A stretch of DNA of 50,231 nucleotides from an uncultured Anaerolineae bacterium (GTDB lineage: Bacteria > Chloroflexota > Anaerolineae > J036 > Brachytrichaceae). The notes under the pieces were generated by a model, which saw only the letters and a program-made list of their open reading frames with translations, did not search any database and was not told the origin of the DNA. The stretch covers positions 1 to 50,231 of the forward strand of contig CALGMA010000042.1 of the NCBI GenBank assembly GCA_937959265.1, read 5' to 3'. The translations under genes and the position numbers were made by a program. Position 1 is the stretch's first letter, and the number at the start of each line of letters is the position of its first letter. Below are positions 22,123 through 30,502 of this stretch, in pieces.

Positions 22123-24720
22123 ATGGCTGACACATCCGCCTCGCAACATGTCGCCTCGGTTGCGCTCCTGTCGCAGGCCGTTGTCGAGCCGTTGACATAT
22201 TTCATTCCTGAACATCTGCGCGGCCGCATTTCGACTGGCTCAGCGGTCGTCGTGCCGCTACAGCGCCGGTTGACGAGTGGCATTGTCGTCGGATTGGGCG
22301 CTTCGTCCATGCCCGTCGAAGCCAAACTCAAGCCAATCCACGCCGTGCTCGACGATCGTCCGGCTTTGAACCTGGCGCAACTCGAACTAGCACGTTGGAT
22401 CGCCGCCGAATACTATACACCGCTCGGTCGCTGTTGCGCGCTCATGACGCCGCCGGGCTTCACGCCGCGGTCGGCCTACGTGTATAGCTTGACGGAGGAG
22501 GGCGAGCGGGCTGTGAAGTTGAACGTCGAGGACGCAAGTGCGGCCGATGCGCGCGCGCGGCTGCTCAAAGCGTTGTATTTGCGCGGCCCGTTAGTCGAAT
22601 CGAAGCTGGCGCGCGTGCTGCGCAGCGCCTCGAACTGGCGTCGTGCGTTGAAGGTGCTGGTCAAAGCCGGCTTGGTGTCGCGTGCGTCTACGCTGCAGCC
22701 GCCTCCGATGCGACCGAGGCGCACCACGCTGGCGCAGCTTGTCGTCGGCGAAGATACCTTGGAGTTAGCCTTGGGCAATTTGCAGGCTAATCGGCAGTTG
22801 AAGCCGGAGACGCGCGCGCGCCGCGCGGCTGTGTTGAACTACCTGCAATCTCACAACGGCTTGGCTGCTGCGGAGTGGATCTTCGCGGAGACCGGCGCGA
22901 CGCGCGAAGATTTGAGCTGGTTGGCTACGCGCGGTTATATCGCACTTGGCGACGCAGAGCAATGGCGCGATCCGTTAGCCGATGTGGACTACGTGGCCAA
23001 GTCGGCCTCACCGCTCACCGAGGATCAGGAGAAGGCCTGGCGCGCTATTCGACTGGGAATTGAGAATCCAGAATCGAGCAGAGATGTCGTTCTCGATTCT
23101 CAATTTCTACTGCACGGCGTGACCGGTTCCGGCAAGACCGAGATCTACCTGCGCGCAGCCGAAGCCGTCCTCAAGCAGGGGCGCGGCGCGCTGATCCTTG
23201 TGCCGGAGATTGCGCTTACGCCGCAGACTGCCCGGCGCTTCCTGGAGCGCTTCCCCGGTCAGGTTGCGCTCATCCATAGCGGCCTTAAGCCCGGCGAACG
23301 CTATGACGCCTGGCGACGCATCCGGGCCGGCGAGCTGCGCGTGGTCGTCGGCGCGCGCTCGGCGCTGTTTGCGCCGCTGACCCAGGTGGGGCTGATCGTG
23401 CTTGACGAAGCGCACGATCCATCCTACAAGCAAAACAATCCGCCCTATTACGACGCTCGGTGCGTCGCCATGCGTTACGCCGAATTGACCGGCGCAACAT
23501 TGATCTTCGGCAGCGCCACGCCCCCGCTGGAGGCCTGGCAGATGATCAGCGAAGGTCGCCTGAAGCTGCTCGAATTGCCGAATCGAGTGCGCGGTCATGT
23601 GCGTCGCATCGCCGATCAGCAGGCGCGCTTGGGGGTGCCGGCTGCTGCGCAGTCGGAGACCGAGGCCGTCGCCTACCAGCCCCTACCGGCGGTGCAGGTC
23701 GTTGATATGCGCGCGGAGTTGCGCGGTGGCAATCTCGATGTGTTCAGCGGCGCGCTGATGCAGGCGTTGGCCGAGACGCTGCGACGCGGCGAGCAGGCCA
23801 TCCTCTTCCTCAACCGGCGCGGCGCCGCATCCAGCGTGCTGTGCCGCGGCTGCGGGTATGTGCTGCGTTGCCCGAACGACGATACACCACTCACGTATCA
23901 CGCGGAAGCGGCCAATCAAGCATCGTCCACGCGCCCCCCGGCCCCTCATCTCAAATGCCACCAGTGCGAGTACGTCGTGCCGGTGCCGTCGCGCTGTCCG
24001 GCCTGTGGCAGCAAGCGCATCCGCTTCATCGGCGTCGGCACGCAGAAAGTGGAGCAGGCTGTCTTGCAGCGCTTCCCCGAAGCGCGGGTGTTGCGCTGGG
24101 ATCGTGACTCTGCCGGGCGCGGCGGCGATCATATCCTGCAACGCTTCGTCAATCGCCAGGCCGATGTGCTGGTCGGCACGCAGATGATCGCGAAGGGTCT
24201 CGATTTGCCGATGGTGACCCTCGTGGGTGTGGTGTTGGCCGATGTGGGATTGTTCTTGCCGGACTTTCGCGCCGGCGAGCGCGTCTTCGACTTGCTATTG
24301 CAAGTGGCTGGCCGAGCAGGGCGGGGCTTGCTGCCTGGAAGAGTGATTGTGCAGACGTACAACCCGGATCATCCGGCGATTGCGTTCGCTGCCCGACACG
24401 ACATAAAAGGCTTCGTGGCATATGAGCTGGCGCAACGCCGGATGCTGAACCTGCCGCCGTTCGTTCGGCTGGTGCGCTTTGAATATGCTGATACGGACAG
24501 CGAAGTGGCGCGTCGGGCGTGTGAGCTGCTGGCGCGTGAGGTGCGCCGTTCACCTTATCAGTCGGGTGTGATCGGTCCGGCTCAGGCGTATTTCACCCGG
24601 CGCAACAACCGCTACCGCTGGCAGATGCTCGTGCGCACACCGGCGCCGCGCGAATTGCTGGCCGATCTGAACGTGCCGCGCGGTTTCATCGTGGATGTAG
24701 ACCCGGTGAGCGTGCTTTGA
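22123..24720 (+). CDS. priA: primosomal protein N' (PriA) replication-restart helicase
   Basis: 865 residues; a superfamily 2 helicase that reloads DnaB at stalled forks. The N-terminal 3'-DNA-binding domain is followed by Walker A GVTGSGKTE (about 331-339), the DEAH box VLDEAHDPSYK, and motif V/VI QVAGRAGRG. The zinc region has C574, C577, C583 but D586 where the fourth cysteine (CPNC) is usual. The second set C612, C615, C625, C628 is complete. A polar insertion of about 15 residues before Walker A is encoded by a heptad DNA array (23055-23107). The start is taken as the ATG at 22123; a TTG at 22099 would overlap the FGE stop. Confidence 0.95.
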   Translation: MADTSASQHVASVALLSQAVVEPLTYFIPEHLRGRISTGSAVVVPLQRRLTSGIVVGLGASSMPVEAKLKPIHAVLDDRPALNLAQLELARWIAAEYYTPLGRCCALMTPPGFTPRSAYVYSLTEEGERAVKLNVEDASAADARARLLKALYLRGPLVESKLARVLRSASNWRRALKVLVKAGLVSRASTLQPPPMRPRRTTLAQLVVGEDTLELALGNLQANRQLKPETRARRAAVLNYLQSHNGLAAAEWIFAETGATREDLSWLATRGYIALGDAEQWRDPLADVDYVAKSASPLTEDQEKAWRAIRLGIENPESSRDVVLDSQFLLHGVTGSGKTEIYLRAAEAVLKQGRGALILVPEIALTPQTARRFLERFPGQVALIHSGLKPGERYDAWRRIRAGELRVVVGARSALFAPLTQVGLIVLDEAHDPSYKQNNPPYYDARCVAMRYAELTGATLIFGSATPPLEAWQMISEGRLKLLELPNRVRGHVRRIADQQARLGVPAAAQSETEAVAYQPLPAVQVVDMRAELRGGNLDVFSGALMQALAETLRRGEQAILFLNRRGAASSVLCRGCGYVLRCPNDDTPLTYHAEAANQASSTRPPAPHLKCHQCEYVVPVPSRCPACGSKRIRFIGVGTQKVEQAVLQRFPEARVLRWDRDSAGRGGDHILQRFVNRQADVLVGTQMIAKGLDLPMVTLVGVVLADVGLFLPDFRAGERVFDLLLQVAGRAGRGLLPGRVIVQTYNPDHPAIAFAARHDIKGFVAYELAQRRMLNLPPFVRLVRFEYADTDSEVARRACELLAREVRRSPYQSGVIGPAQAYFTRRNNRYRWQMLVRTPAPRELLADLNVPRGFIVDVDPVSVL
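23055..23107. repeat. heptad array with inverted halves inside priA
   Basis: Units gagaatc (23062-23068) and cagaatc (23069-23075), preceded by gggaatt, then after about 14 bp the inverted form ttctcga (23090-23096) and ttctcaa (23097-23103). The array encodes the segment between the N-terminal domain and Walker A of PriA, roughly residues 311-328. Confidence 0.6.
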
Positions 24721-24749
24721 GCGCGAGTCGCGCAATTTGCGCGCGCCGC

Positions 24750-24755
24750 TACAAT
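24750..24755 (+). promoter_or_regulatory. candidate -10 box (TACAAT) of the DUF624-like gene
   Basis: TACAAT in GCGCCGCTACAATACT (24743-24758), ten bases before the ATG. The same 16 bases recur on the minus strand at 29692-29677. An inverted repeat CGCGCAA-t-TTGCGCG (24729-24743) lies just upstream. Confidence 0.5.
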
Positions 24756-24765
24756 ACTCGGCAGC

Positions 24766-25434
24766 ATGATTGACGCTTTCCGCGTAGCCGTGAAGACGTT
24801 CAAAGACATCTGGGGTGAGATGTTCAACCTGGTGCTGATGAACGTGTTCACCTTGTTGTGCGTCATCGTCATCATCCCCGGACCGCCGTCGGTGATGGCC
24901 TTGTATGCTGTGTGCAACCGGATCGCCAACGACTACGCGGTATCCTGGGATCACTACTTCGCGGCGTTTCGCGAACACTTTCGCAAGGCGTGGCTCTATG
25001 CGATCGCTGCATTCGTGGTCACGGCGTTGCTCGTCTTCAACTTTTGGTGGTATGGCGCGACGTTCGGCAACGAAATGTGGGTGCAATGGGTGCAGGGCGC
25101 GTGGCTTGCTGCAGCGTTCTTTTGGCTGGTGATCAACTTCTACGTCTACGCCTTTTACATGGAACAGCAGGATCGGCGCTGGCGGGTTGCCTTGCGGAAT
25201 TCGGCGCTGGTAGCGGGAGCGAATCCGTTGTTCACGTTGACGCTGCTGGTGGTCGTCGGGTTGTTAATGGTCGTGGCGCTGGCAATCACGCCGTTGTTCG
25301 TGCTGCTCGGGCTGTCCACTTGGGCCATGTTTGGCAGCGAAGCCGTCGTCAACCGAGTCAACCTCTATCGCAAGCGCATGGAAATGCAAACGGCGACAGG
25401 TGGTGAAACTCAGGGTCAAAAGCGTGAGGTTTGA
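24766..25434 (+). CDS. DUF624/YesL-like membrane protein
   Basis: 222 residues with four to five transmembrane helices (about 22-45, 83-105, 115-140, 165-205). The region PGPPSVMALYAVCNRIAND...SWDHYFAAFREHFRKAW matches the YesL/DUF624 pattern (pro-pro, ALY, then a charged SW..F..F motif). YesL proteins usually accompany sugar ABC transporters in Firmicutes; here no transporter is adjacent. The C-terminal 25 residues are polar. The gene probably has its own leaderless promoter and is followed after 41 bases by a gene of unknown function. Confidence 0.75.
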   Translation: MIDAFRVAVKTFKDIWGEMFNLVLMNVFTLLCVIVIIPGPPSVMALYAVCNRIANDYAVSWDHYFAAFREHFRKAWLYAIAAFVVTALLVFNFWWYGATFGNEMWVQWVQGAWLAAAFFWLVINFYVYAFYMEQQDRRWRVALRNSALVAGANPLFTLTLLVVVGLLMVVALAITPLFVLLGLSTWAMFGSEAVVNRVNLYRKRMEMQTATGGETQGQKREV

Positions 25435-25475
25435 ATCCGCAAGTTGTGCGGGGTTCACACGAAGGAGCGGGTCTG

Positions 25476-26894
25476 ATGCATACCAAATCGAATGATGAAT
25501 TCGAAGACGGCGACTTCGACGATTACGATGACGCCGACGATTTCGACCTCGACGCCTCGTTGCTGACGAGCGAGCTGACAGATGAACTGGTGCGCTACTG
25601 GGGTGATCGCTGGCGCATCGAGGAAGAGAACAAAGTCATTCGCGTCAACCTTTCGCTCACGACTGCTCTCAACAAGCTGCCTGGCAAATGGTTGGACGCT
25701 GCCTGCCAAGCGAACCGATTGACTTTACAAGGCGACCGATACGGAAGCCGGCGTGCCAAAGTTTCGGCCCTGGTTGCTCGCCTGACCTCGGAGAATGAAC
25801 TCCGCCGCTGCGTTGCCGAGTTGCCCCCTCACGCCCGGAGCGCCCTGCGCCGGGTGGTGGACAACGGCGGGTGGATGCGCCTGGCCGATCTGACGCGCGA
25901 CTTCGGTTCGATGGATGGCGACGGTTGGTTCTGGGACGAAGAGCCACCTACATCTTGTTTGGGCGAGTTGCGCCGCAGAGCGTTGCTCTTCGTCGGCCGC
26001 ACCTCTCGCACCAAGGACGGCAAACCAGGTAAACGGATGTTCAAGGTGGCTGTCGTGCCCAAGGATATCCGCGGTCTATTGCTGAATGTCCTCTCCGAAA
26101 TGCCGATTTGCGCAGAAGAAGAGGCAGCTTTCATGCGGCGTTTTACAACGCCAGAAGATGCGCTCAACGATGCGATTGGCGCTTCGCGTGGCTATTACGA
26201 TGCCCTCGGTTGGCAACCGCCGCTCGTGCAAAGCGATGTAGATGATTTCCTGCGCTATGTCAGCCAGCGCGGTTTCGATCCCGTCATGGCCTGGTTCGGC
26301 GTCGAGATCTTTCTGGCGTTCATCGAAACGCGGTTGCATGAGATCCAATCACTCGACGATCTGTGCGGTTATCACATCAGCGAGTTGGCTTCCAGCTTCG
26401 TAGACATGAGCTATATGCAGCGCTGGACGCTGGACGAGCGGCGCAACCTGGTTCATCTGGTGTGTTGTTTGTACGATCGCCTGTATGAGCGCGGGCGTGT
26501 CCTGGCAGAGACGCGCGATGAGGTGCGGAGCGCCTGCGCGCGCTTGGTGAGCGGCAAGCGCAAGCTCAACCTGATCCGCAGGCCTCCGCCATTGGGCGGC
26601 GAGCTAGTTTTTATCCGCGTCAATCCTAACACTGGCGAGGAAGAGCGTTACACGTTCAACCATCAACGCTTGTTGATGGTGTGGGCCGGCGCCTTTCATC
26701 AAGACTGGCGTACGATGCTGAGCGTGTGTGACACAGTACCGAGCGGCGCACAGAAGAAGGCGCTCATCCATGAGCTGATCGCGCTCGAACCTGGCATCTG
26801 CGATCTGATCATCTCTCAGGCCGACGAGGAAGACTTCGATCGCGCCATCCTGTGGTTTTACGAAGATCGTTTGCTCCAACTAAGCGCGTGGTGA
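25476..26894 (+). CDS. uncharacterised protein with acidic N-terminus (472 aa), XPB/Ssl2-like region possible
   Basis: Function not recognised. Residues 1-45 are highly acidic (EFEDGDFDDYDDADDFDLD). The segment ELRRCVAELPPHARSALRR...GGWMRLADL...LGELRRRALLFVG (about 105-175) looks like the winged-helix region seen in helicase-associated or XPB/Ssl2-like N-terminal proteins of Chloroflexota and Actinobacteria, but no helicase motif is present. The rest is helical, with two short hydrophobic stretches. The start at 25476 is set by GAAGGAG eight bases upstream; the frame is open 15 codons further. It may be an operon partner of the DUF624-like gene. Confidence 0.7.
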   Translation: MHTKSNDEFEDGDFDDYDDADDFDLDASLLTSELTDELVRYWGDRWRIEEENKVIRVNLSLTTALNKLPGKWLDAACQANRLTLQGDRYGSRRAKVSALVARLTSENELRRCVAELPPHARSALRRVVDNGGWMRLADLTRDFGSMDGDGWFWDEEPPTSCLGELRRRALLFVGRTSRTKDGKPGKRMFKVAVVPKDIRGLLLNVLSEMPICAEEEAAFMRRFTTPEDALNDAIGASRGYYDALGWQPPLVQSDVDDFLRYVSQRGFDPVMAWFGVEIFLAFIETRLHEIQSLDDLCGYHISELASSFVDMSYMQRWTLDERRNLVHLVCCLYDRLYERGRVLAETRDEVRSACARLVSGKRKLNLIRRPPPLGGELVFIRVNPNTGEEERYTFNHQRLLMVWAGAFHQDWRTMLSVCDTVPSGAQKKALIHELIALEPGICDLIISQADEEDFDRAILWFYEDRLLQLSAW

Positions 26895-26925
26895 AACACG
26901 CGCAAGCTGAATGCCTCAAAGCCTG

Positions 26926-26941
26926 TGCGCCTGCTGGCGCA
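26926..26941. terminator. short hairpin between convergent genes
   Basis: TGCGCC-tgct-GGCGCA in the 51-bp gap between the unknown plus-strand gene and the KdaD-like minus-strand gene. Could act on both strands; no good T-run. Confidence 0.4.
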
Positions 26942-26945
26942 AAGA

Positions 26946-27770
26946 TCAGGTGACGTCGTTCTCCAGCGTCACTTCACCGACGCCGATCTTGACGTGGTCG
27001 CCTGGCTGGAGCGAGAAGCTCTCTGGCGGCACGATGCCTGTGCCGGTCATTAGAAACGCGCCGTCTGGAAAGTCGAGCTCCCGGTAAAGATAGCTGACCA
27101 GTTCTTCTAGCCTGCGCTTCATGCGCGCGATGCTGGTCTCGCCACTGAAGACGACCTCGCCGTCGCGCCGAATCTCTAACTTCACAGGTAGCGCCCGCAT
27201 GGCTTCGGCGTCCGCCAGCACGATTTCCGATCCGAGCGCACATGCCCCCGTGTAGATCTTGGCCTGCGGCAAATAGAGCGGGTTCTCGCCCTCGATGTCG
27301 CGTGACGACATGTCGTTGCCGGCAGTGTAGCCTACGATCTCTCCATGCGCGTTGGTGACCAGCGTGAGTTCCGGTTCTGGCACGTTCCACTTGCTGTCCT
27401 TGCGGATGCGCACCGGTTGGCCGCCGGTCACGACGCGCCAGCCGACGGCTTTCATGAATAGTTCGGGCCGTTCTGCTTCGTAGACTTTTTGATACACATC
27501 GGCGACCGACGATTCTGCCTTGCGCGCATCGCGGCTGCGCAGGTAGGTGACGCCGCTGGCCCAGACTTCCTGCAGCGGCTCGATGGGTGGCAGCGCAGTT
27601 TGTGCCTGGATGCTTCTAGTGGCATCGTCTTGTCGTTGCGCCAGCCAGTCAGAAAGTGTGCTGGCCGGCTGTCGGAGCAGCTCAGCGAGCGTAAAGCTTG
27701 CAACGAGCGGTTGACCATCCAGCATCCATCGCGGCCCGGCACTTGTCGCATGTCGAGAGAGTTTCTTCAT
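26946..27770 (-). CDS. fumarylacetoacetase-fold protein, 2-dehydro-3-deoxy-D-arabinonate dehydratase-like
   Basis: 274 residues of the FAH superfamily. Metal ligands are E132 and E134 (VPEPEL) and D153 (GNDMSSRD). Compared from memory with the archaeal KdaD of Sulfolobus, it shares the patterns [43 protein letters not shown] and TGTGIVPP, a closer fit than to FahA. KdaD converts 2-dehydro-3-deoxy-pentonate to 2,5-dioxopentanoate. The ATG at 27770 (MKKLSRH) is 19 bases after the SDR stop. A longer frame reaches 27821. It is the last gene of the long sugar locus. Other 2-keto-3-deoxy acid hydrolase roles remain possible. Confidence 0.85.
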   Translation of the reverse strand: MKKLSRHATSAGPRWMLDGQPLVASFTLAELLRQPASTLSDWLAQRQDDATRSIQAQTALPPIEPLQEVWASGVTYLRSRDARKAESSVADVYQKVYEAERPELFMKAVGWRVVTGGQPVRIRKDSKWNVPEPELTLVTNAHGEIVGYTAGNDMSSRDIEGENPLYLPQAKIYTGACALGSEIVLADAEAMRALPVKLEIRRDGEVVFSGETSIARMKRRLEELVSYLYRELDFPDGAFLMTGTGIVPPESFSLQPGDHVKIGVGEVTLENDVT

Positions 27771-27789
27771 CGTTATTCTCAATTCATCC

Positions 27790-28554
27790 TCAATCCATCG
27801 GATATAGGCTACATCCGCCATCCACCAGCAGCGTCGTGCCGGTCATGTAATTGGCCATGTCGGAGCACAGGAAGACGAACGCATCGGCCACGCTCTCCGG
27901 CGTCTGCAAATAGCCCAACGGGATGGCCTTTGAGGCACGCGCACGGTAGCTGGGGTCGGTGTCCCACTGCCGCTTGGCCATGCCCACGCCGACGATGCCC
28001 GGCGCGATGGCATTGGCGCGGATGCCCTTGCTGGCCAGTTCGCGCGCGAAGCCGCGCATCATCGCCTTCATCGCGCTCTTGCTCATGGTGTATGGGGTAA
28101 TCTCTGGCCAGGGCACGTCTTGCACCCACGAGGTGGTGAAGATCAGGTGACCAGCGATGCCTCGCGGGATCCAGCGTCGCGCCGCTTCTTGTGCTACTAC
28201 GAACGCTGCGCGCACGTTGACCTCCATCAGCTTATCGTATTCGGCCAGCGGATAGTCGGTCACCGGGTGTGCGCCGACCATGCCGGCATGACAGCACACC
28301 ACGTTGGGGAGGCCTAGCGCCGATTCGACAGCGTCAAACATCGCCGCCACCGCCTCGGCATGAGCGGCATCGGCGCGGAAGTAGCGCGCGCGCTCGGAAG
28401 CAGGTAGAACGGCCGCTGCCTCGGCCTCGGGGATCACATCGTTGACTGCGACTGCCGCGCCATGCTTCAGCAGCATTCGCACGATCACCTGTCCGATAGC
28501 GCCAACGCCACCGGTGATCAGGATGATTTTCTTAGACAAATCCAGCGGGTTCAT
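27790..28554 (-). CDS. short-chain dehydrogenase/reductase (SDR) 1
   Basis: 254 residues, classical SDR. Cofactor loop TGGVGAIG (14-21), catalytic S142, Y155 and K159 (YTMSK). The C-terminus ends with the usual [16 protein letters not shown] replaces the common NNAG motif (NAG is altered to HAG), a mild oddity. Its ATG overlaps the stop of the GH99-like gene (ATGA), so the two are translationally coupled. In this locus it is likely a sugar or polyol dehydrogenase; the substrate cannot be read from sequence. The long open frame upstream to 28947 is not used. Confidence 0.9.
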   Translation of the reverse strand: MNPLDLSKKIILITGGVGAIGQVIVRMLLKHGAAVAVNDVIPEAEAAAVLPASERARYFRADAAHAEAVAAMFDAVESALGLPNVVCCHAGMVGAHPVTDYPLAEYDKLMEVNVRAAFVVAQEAARRWIPRGIAGHLIFTTSWVQDVPWPEITPYTMSKSAMKAMMRGFARELASKGIRANAIAPGIVGVGMAKRQWDTDPSYRARASKAIPLGYLQTPESVADAFVFLCSDMANYMTGTTLLVDGGCSLYPMD

Positions 28555-29612
28555 GGTTGTTGCCCTTTGCTTTCTTCGGCTGCGCGAGCGAGCACTGGGT
28601 CGGTAGCGCGGTAGGCTGTGCCCAACTCGCACGTCAGATCGAGATACAAATCGCCGTAGGTGCGGCCGGGTTCGATGGCTGTGCCCTCGATCCACTCGTT
28701 GAAGCTCTTGACGAGCAGTAAATCGCCGCCGGTTTGTGGCGTAACGCTGAACGTGTCGCGGTAGTAGGCGCCGCCGCGCCGGTCGCGCGCGAAGGCTGGC
28801 GCGGGTGTGCGCACATCGGTGGCGCGCACGCGGAATGAGCGGGTGTCGTCGAAGCCAGGGGCGACGGTGTCGGCGAAATACAGATTGATGCCCGATTGCT
28901 GCTCGACCTCGCGCAGACGTGCAGCGAAGGCCGGCTGCTTCAGCCAACTGCGCGGGCCGTTCTTGTGATCAATGCGATACACGTATAAGCCGTCGAATAG
29001 GGGGTTGAATGCTGTCGTCAGACCTTCGGCGAACCAAATAGCGCGGCGCTCAGGGTCAGTCGCCTGGCGAATGCGCGCCCAGCCGGCTTTGGCTGCAGCG
29101 ATGTTGCCCCAGGGCCGTGTCATCCCTTCGAAGAAGATCACCGGCCGGCCATCGAGTTTCAGGTAGTTCGGGTGGGGCGCCCACTGCTCCAGCACGAAGC
29201 GCACCGATTCGATCAAATCCTGCTCCTTCGTGCGGCTCAGGCTGTTCTCCAGCAACACGACGGCGTGTTGGAGGCTGCTGCCGCCCGATGCAGCCAGCAG
29301 CTTGTTGAAGTTATCGGTAGTGCGCGGTTCTTTGACGCCGAACCAATGCGCGGCAAAGCCATTCAAGCACGCGCGCTGCGCTAGTTGTAGGTGGTGCCAG
29401 ATCGTGGCCATATCATCCGAGCTGTAGGGTCCGGCAGCCGGCACGTCGAAGGTTTTGGTGCCGTCGAACACATCCGGTTGATACCACATCATGTAGTCAG
29501 CCAGGATCAGGCGCGTCATATCTTGTGCGCTGGCAGTGCGTCCGAGCGAGGACGCGGCGAGTACGAAGGTCATCGCAGCAGCAACGAGCGTCTTTGCAGT
29601 GATCGAAAGCAT
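28551..29612 (-). CDS. secreted GH99/WbsX-like glycoside hydrolase
   Basis: 353 residues. The signal peptide (1-29, MLSITAKTLVAAAMTFVLAASS) ends in ASA-QD. The mature part looks like the GH99/GH71/WbsX-type (beta/alpha)8 fold: YMMWYQP near the start, LDGRPVIFFEG, and the C-terminal signature SFNEWIEGTAIEPG. GH99 enzymes are endo-acting alpha-mannosidases/mannanases that use a 1,2-epoxide mechanism with two glutamates; the NEW-EG motif supplies one. It is the only exported glycosidase in the sugar locus. It overlaps the next SDR by ATGA and has its own TACAAT promoter at 29680-29685. No Shine-Dalgarno site precedes the ATG. Confidence 0.8.
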   Translation of the reverse strand: MLSITAKTLVAAAMTFVLAASSLGRTASAQDMTRLILADYMMWYQPDVFDGTKTFDVPAAGPYSSDDMATIWHHLQLAQRACLNGFAAHWFGVKEPRTTDNFNKLLAASGGSSLQHAVVLLENSLSRTKEQDLIESVRFVLEQWAPHPNYLKLDGRPVIFFEGMTRPWGNIAAAKAGWARIRQATDPERRAIWFAEGLTTAFNPLFDGLYVYRIDHKNGPRSWLKQPAFAARLREVEQQSGINLYFADTVAPGFDDTRSFRVRATDVRTPAPAFARDRRGGAYYRDTFSVTPQTGGDLLLVKSFNEWIEGTAIEPGRTYGDLYLDLTCELGTAYRATDPVLARAAEESKGQQP

Positions 29613-29676
29613 CGGGGTGATCGTCGGGATGTGCGTCTTTGCGCGTATTCACAATTGTCTTCGGGATGAGCCGGGC

Positions 29677-29692
29677 AGTATTGTAGCGGCGC
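29677..29692 (-). promoter_or_regulatory. promoter element GCGCCGCTACAATACT upstream of the GH99-like gene
   Basis: The 16 bases are identical to 24743-24758 on the plus strand. The TACAAT box lies at 29680-29685, giving a 5' leader of about 60 bases. It separates the GH99-SDR-KdaD tail from the genes upstream. Confidence 0.5.
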
Positions 29693-29697
29693 AGGCA

Positions 29698-30474
29698 TCA
29701 ATCCGGTAACACAACCGGGATCTTGGCCATCAATCCACCGTCTACCAAATACGCTGCGCCGGTGCACGCGCTCGCCTCGTCGCTGCACAAGAATAGCACC
29801 AGCCGGGCGACCTCTTCCGGTTTGATCACGCGGCCGATCGGGTGCATCTTGCCCCACTTCGCGATGGTGGTATCCACTTCGCCCGGCGCGAAGGTCATTG
29901 CCGCGCCGCGCAACATCGGTGTATCTACCGAGCCGGGAAGGATGGCGTTGATGCGAATGCCCTCGTGTGCGTGGTCCATCGAGATGGCTTTGACCAGGGT
30001 GAGCGTGGCTGCCTTGCTGGCGGCGTAGATCGGCACCGTGGTCTGCGTTGCCAGTGCTTGCACGCTCGATGTGCAAACGATCGCGCCACCACCACGCCGG
30101 CGCAGGGCAGGTACGGCATACTTACACATCCAGACGTGTCCTTTGAAGTTCACGCCCATGCCGCGCTCGTAGTCTTCCTCGGTCACGTCCTCGATCCGCC
30201 CGTAGAGCTGGATGCCGGCGTTGCTGAACAACACATCCAGGCCGCCGTAGGTGTCCTCGGCGACGCGCACGGCGTGCTCGGCGTCGGCGATCTTCGACAC
30301 ATCGGTGTGCACAAATGTGGCCTGCGGCAACGCCCGGGCCAGCGCTTCGCCGGCGGCGTCATCCACATCGGCGATTACGACTGACGCGCCCTCTGCGCTG
30401 AACGCTTTCACGGCAGCTTCGCCGATGCCTTTGGCGCCGCCAGTCACGATTATGACTTTGTTCTGGAATCTCAT
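29698..30474 (-). CDS. short-chain dehydrogenase/reductase (SDR) 2
   Basis: 258 residues, classical SDR. Cofactor loop TGGAKGIG (11-18), acidic D36/D38 region (IADVDD) favouring NAD+, NAG at 85-87, catalytic S136/S137, Y150 and K154 (YAASK). The PGSVDTPM turn and the tail AAYLVDGGLMAKIPVV are typical. Probably an oxidising sugar or sugar-acid dehydrogenase in the locus (inference from neighbours). It lies 28 bases after SDR 3. No substrate-specific motif is visible. Confidence 0.9.
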   Translation of the reverse strand: MRFQNKVIIVTGGAKGIGEAAVKAFSAEGASVVIADVDDAAGEALARALPQATFVHTDVSKIADAEHAVRVAEDTYGGLDVLFSNAGIQLYGRIEDVTEEDYERGMGVNFKGHVWMCKYAVPALRRRGGGAIVCTSSVQALATQTTVPIYAASKAATLTLVKAISMDHAHEGIRINAILPGSVDTPMLRGAAMTFAPGEVDTTIAKWGKMHPIGRVIKPEEVARLVLFLCSDEASACTGAAYLVDGGLMAKIPVVLPD

Positions 30475-30502
30475 CGCCTGTGTTCCTCTTCGTTGACTCG
30501 AA

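Noticed and set aside
27771..27792. Possible heptads before the KdaD-like start
   Set aside because: TTGAG-type words are present but the 7-bp phase is not kept over more than two units.
28555..28947. N-terminal extension of SDR 1
   Set aside because: Arginine-rich and antisense-like, overlapping the GH99-like gene. The SDR fold begins at 28554.
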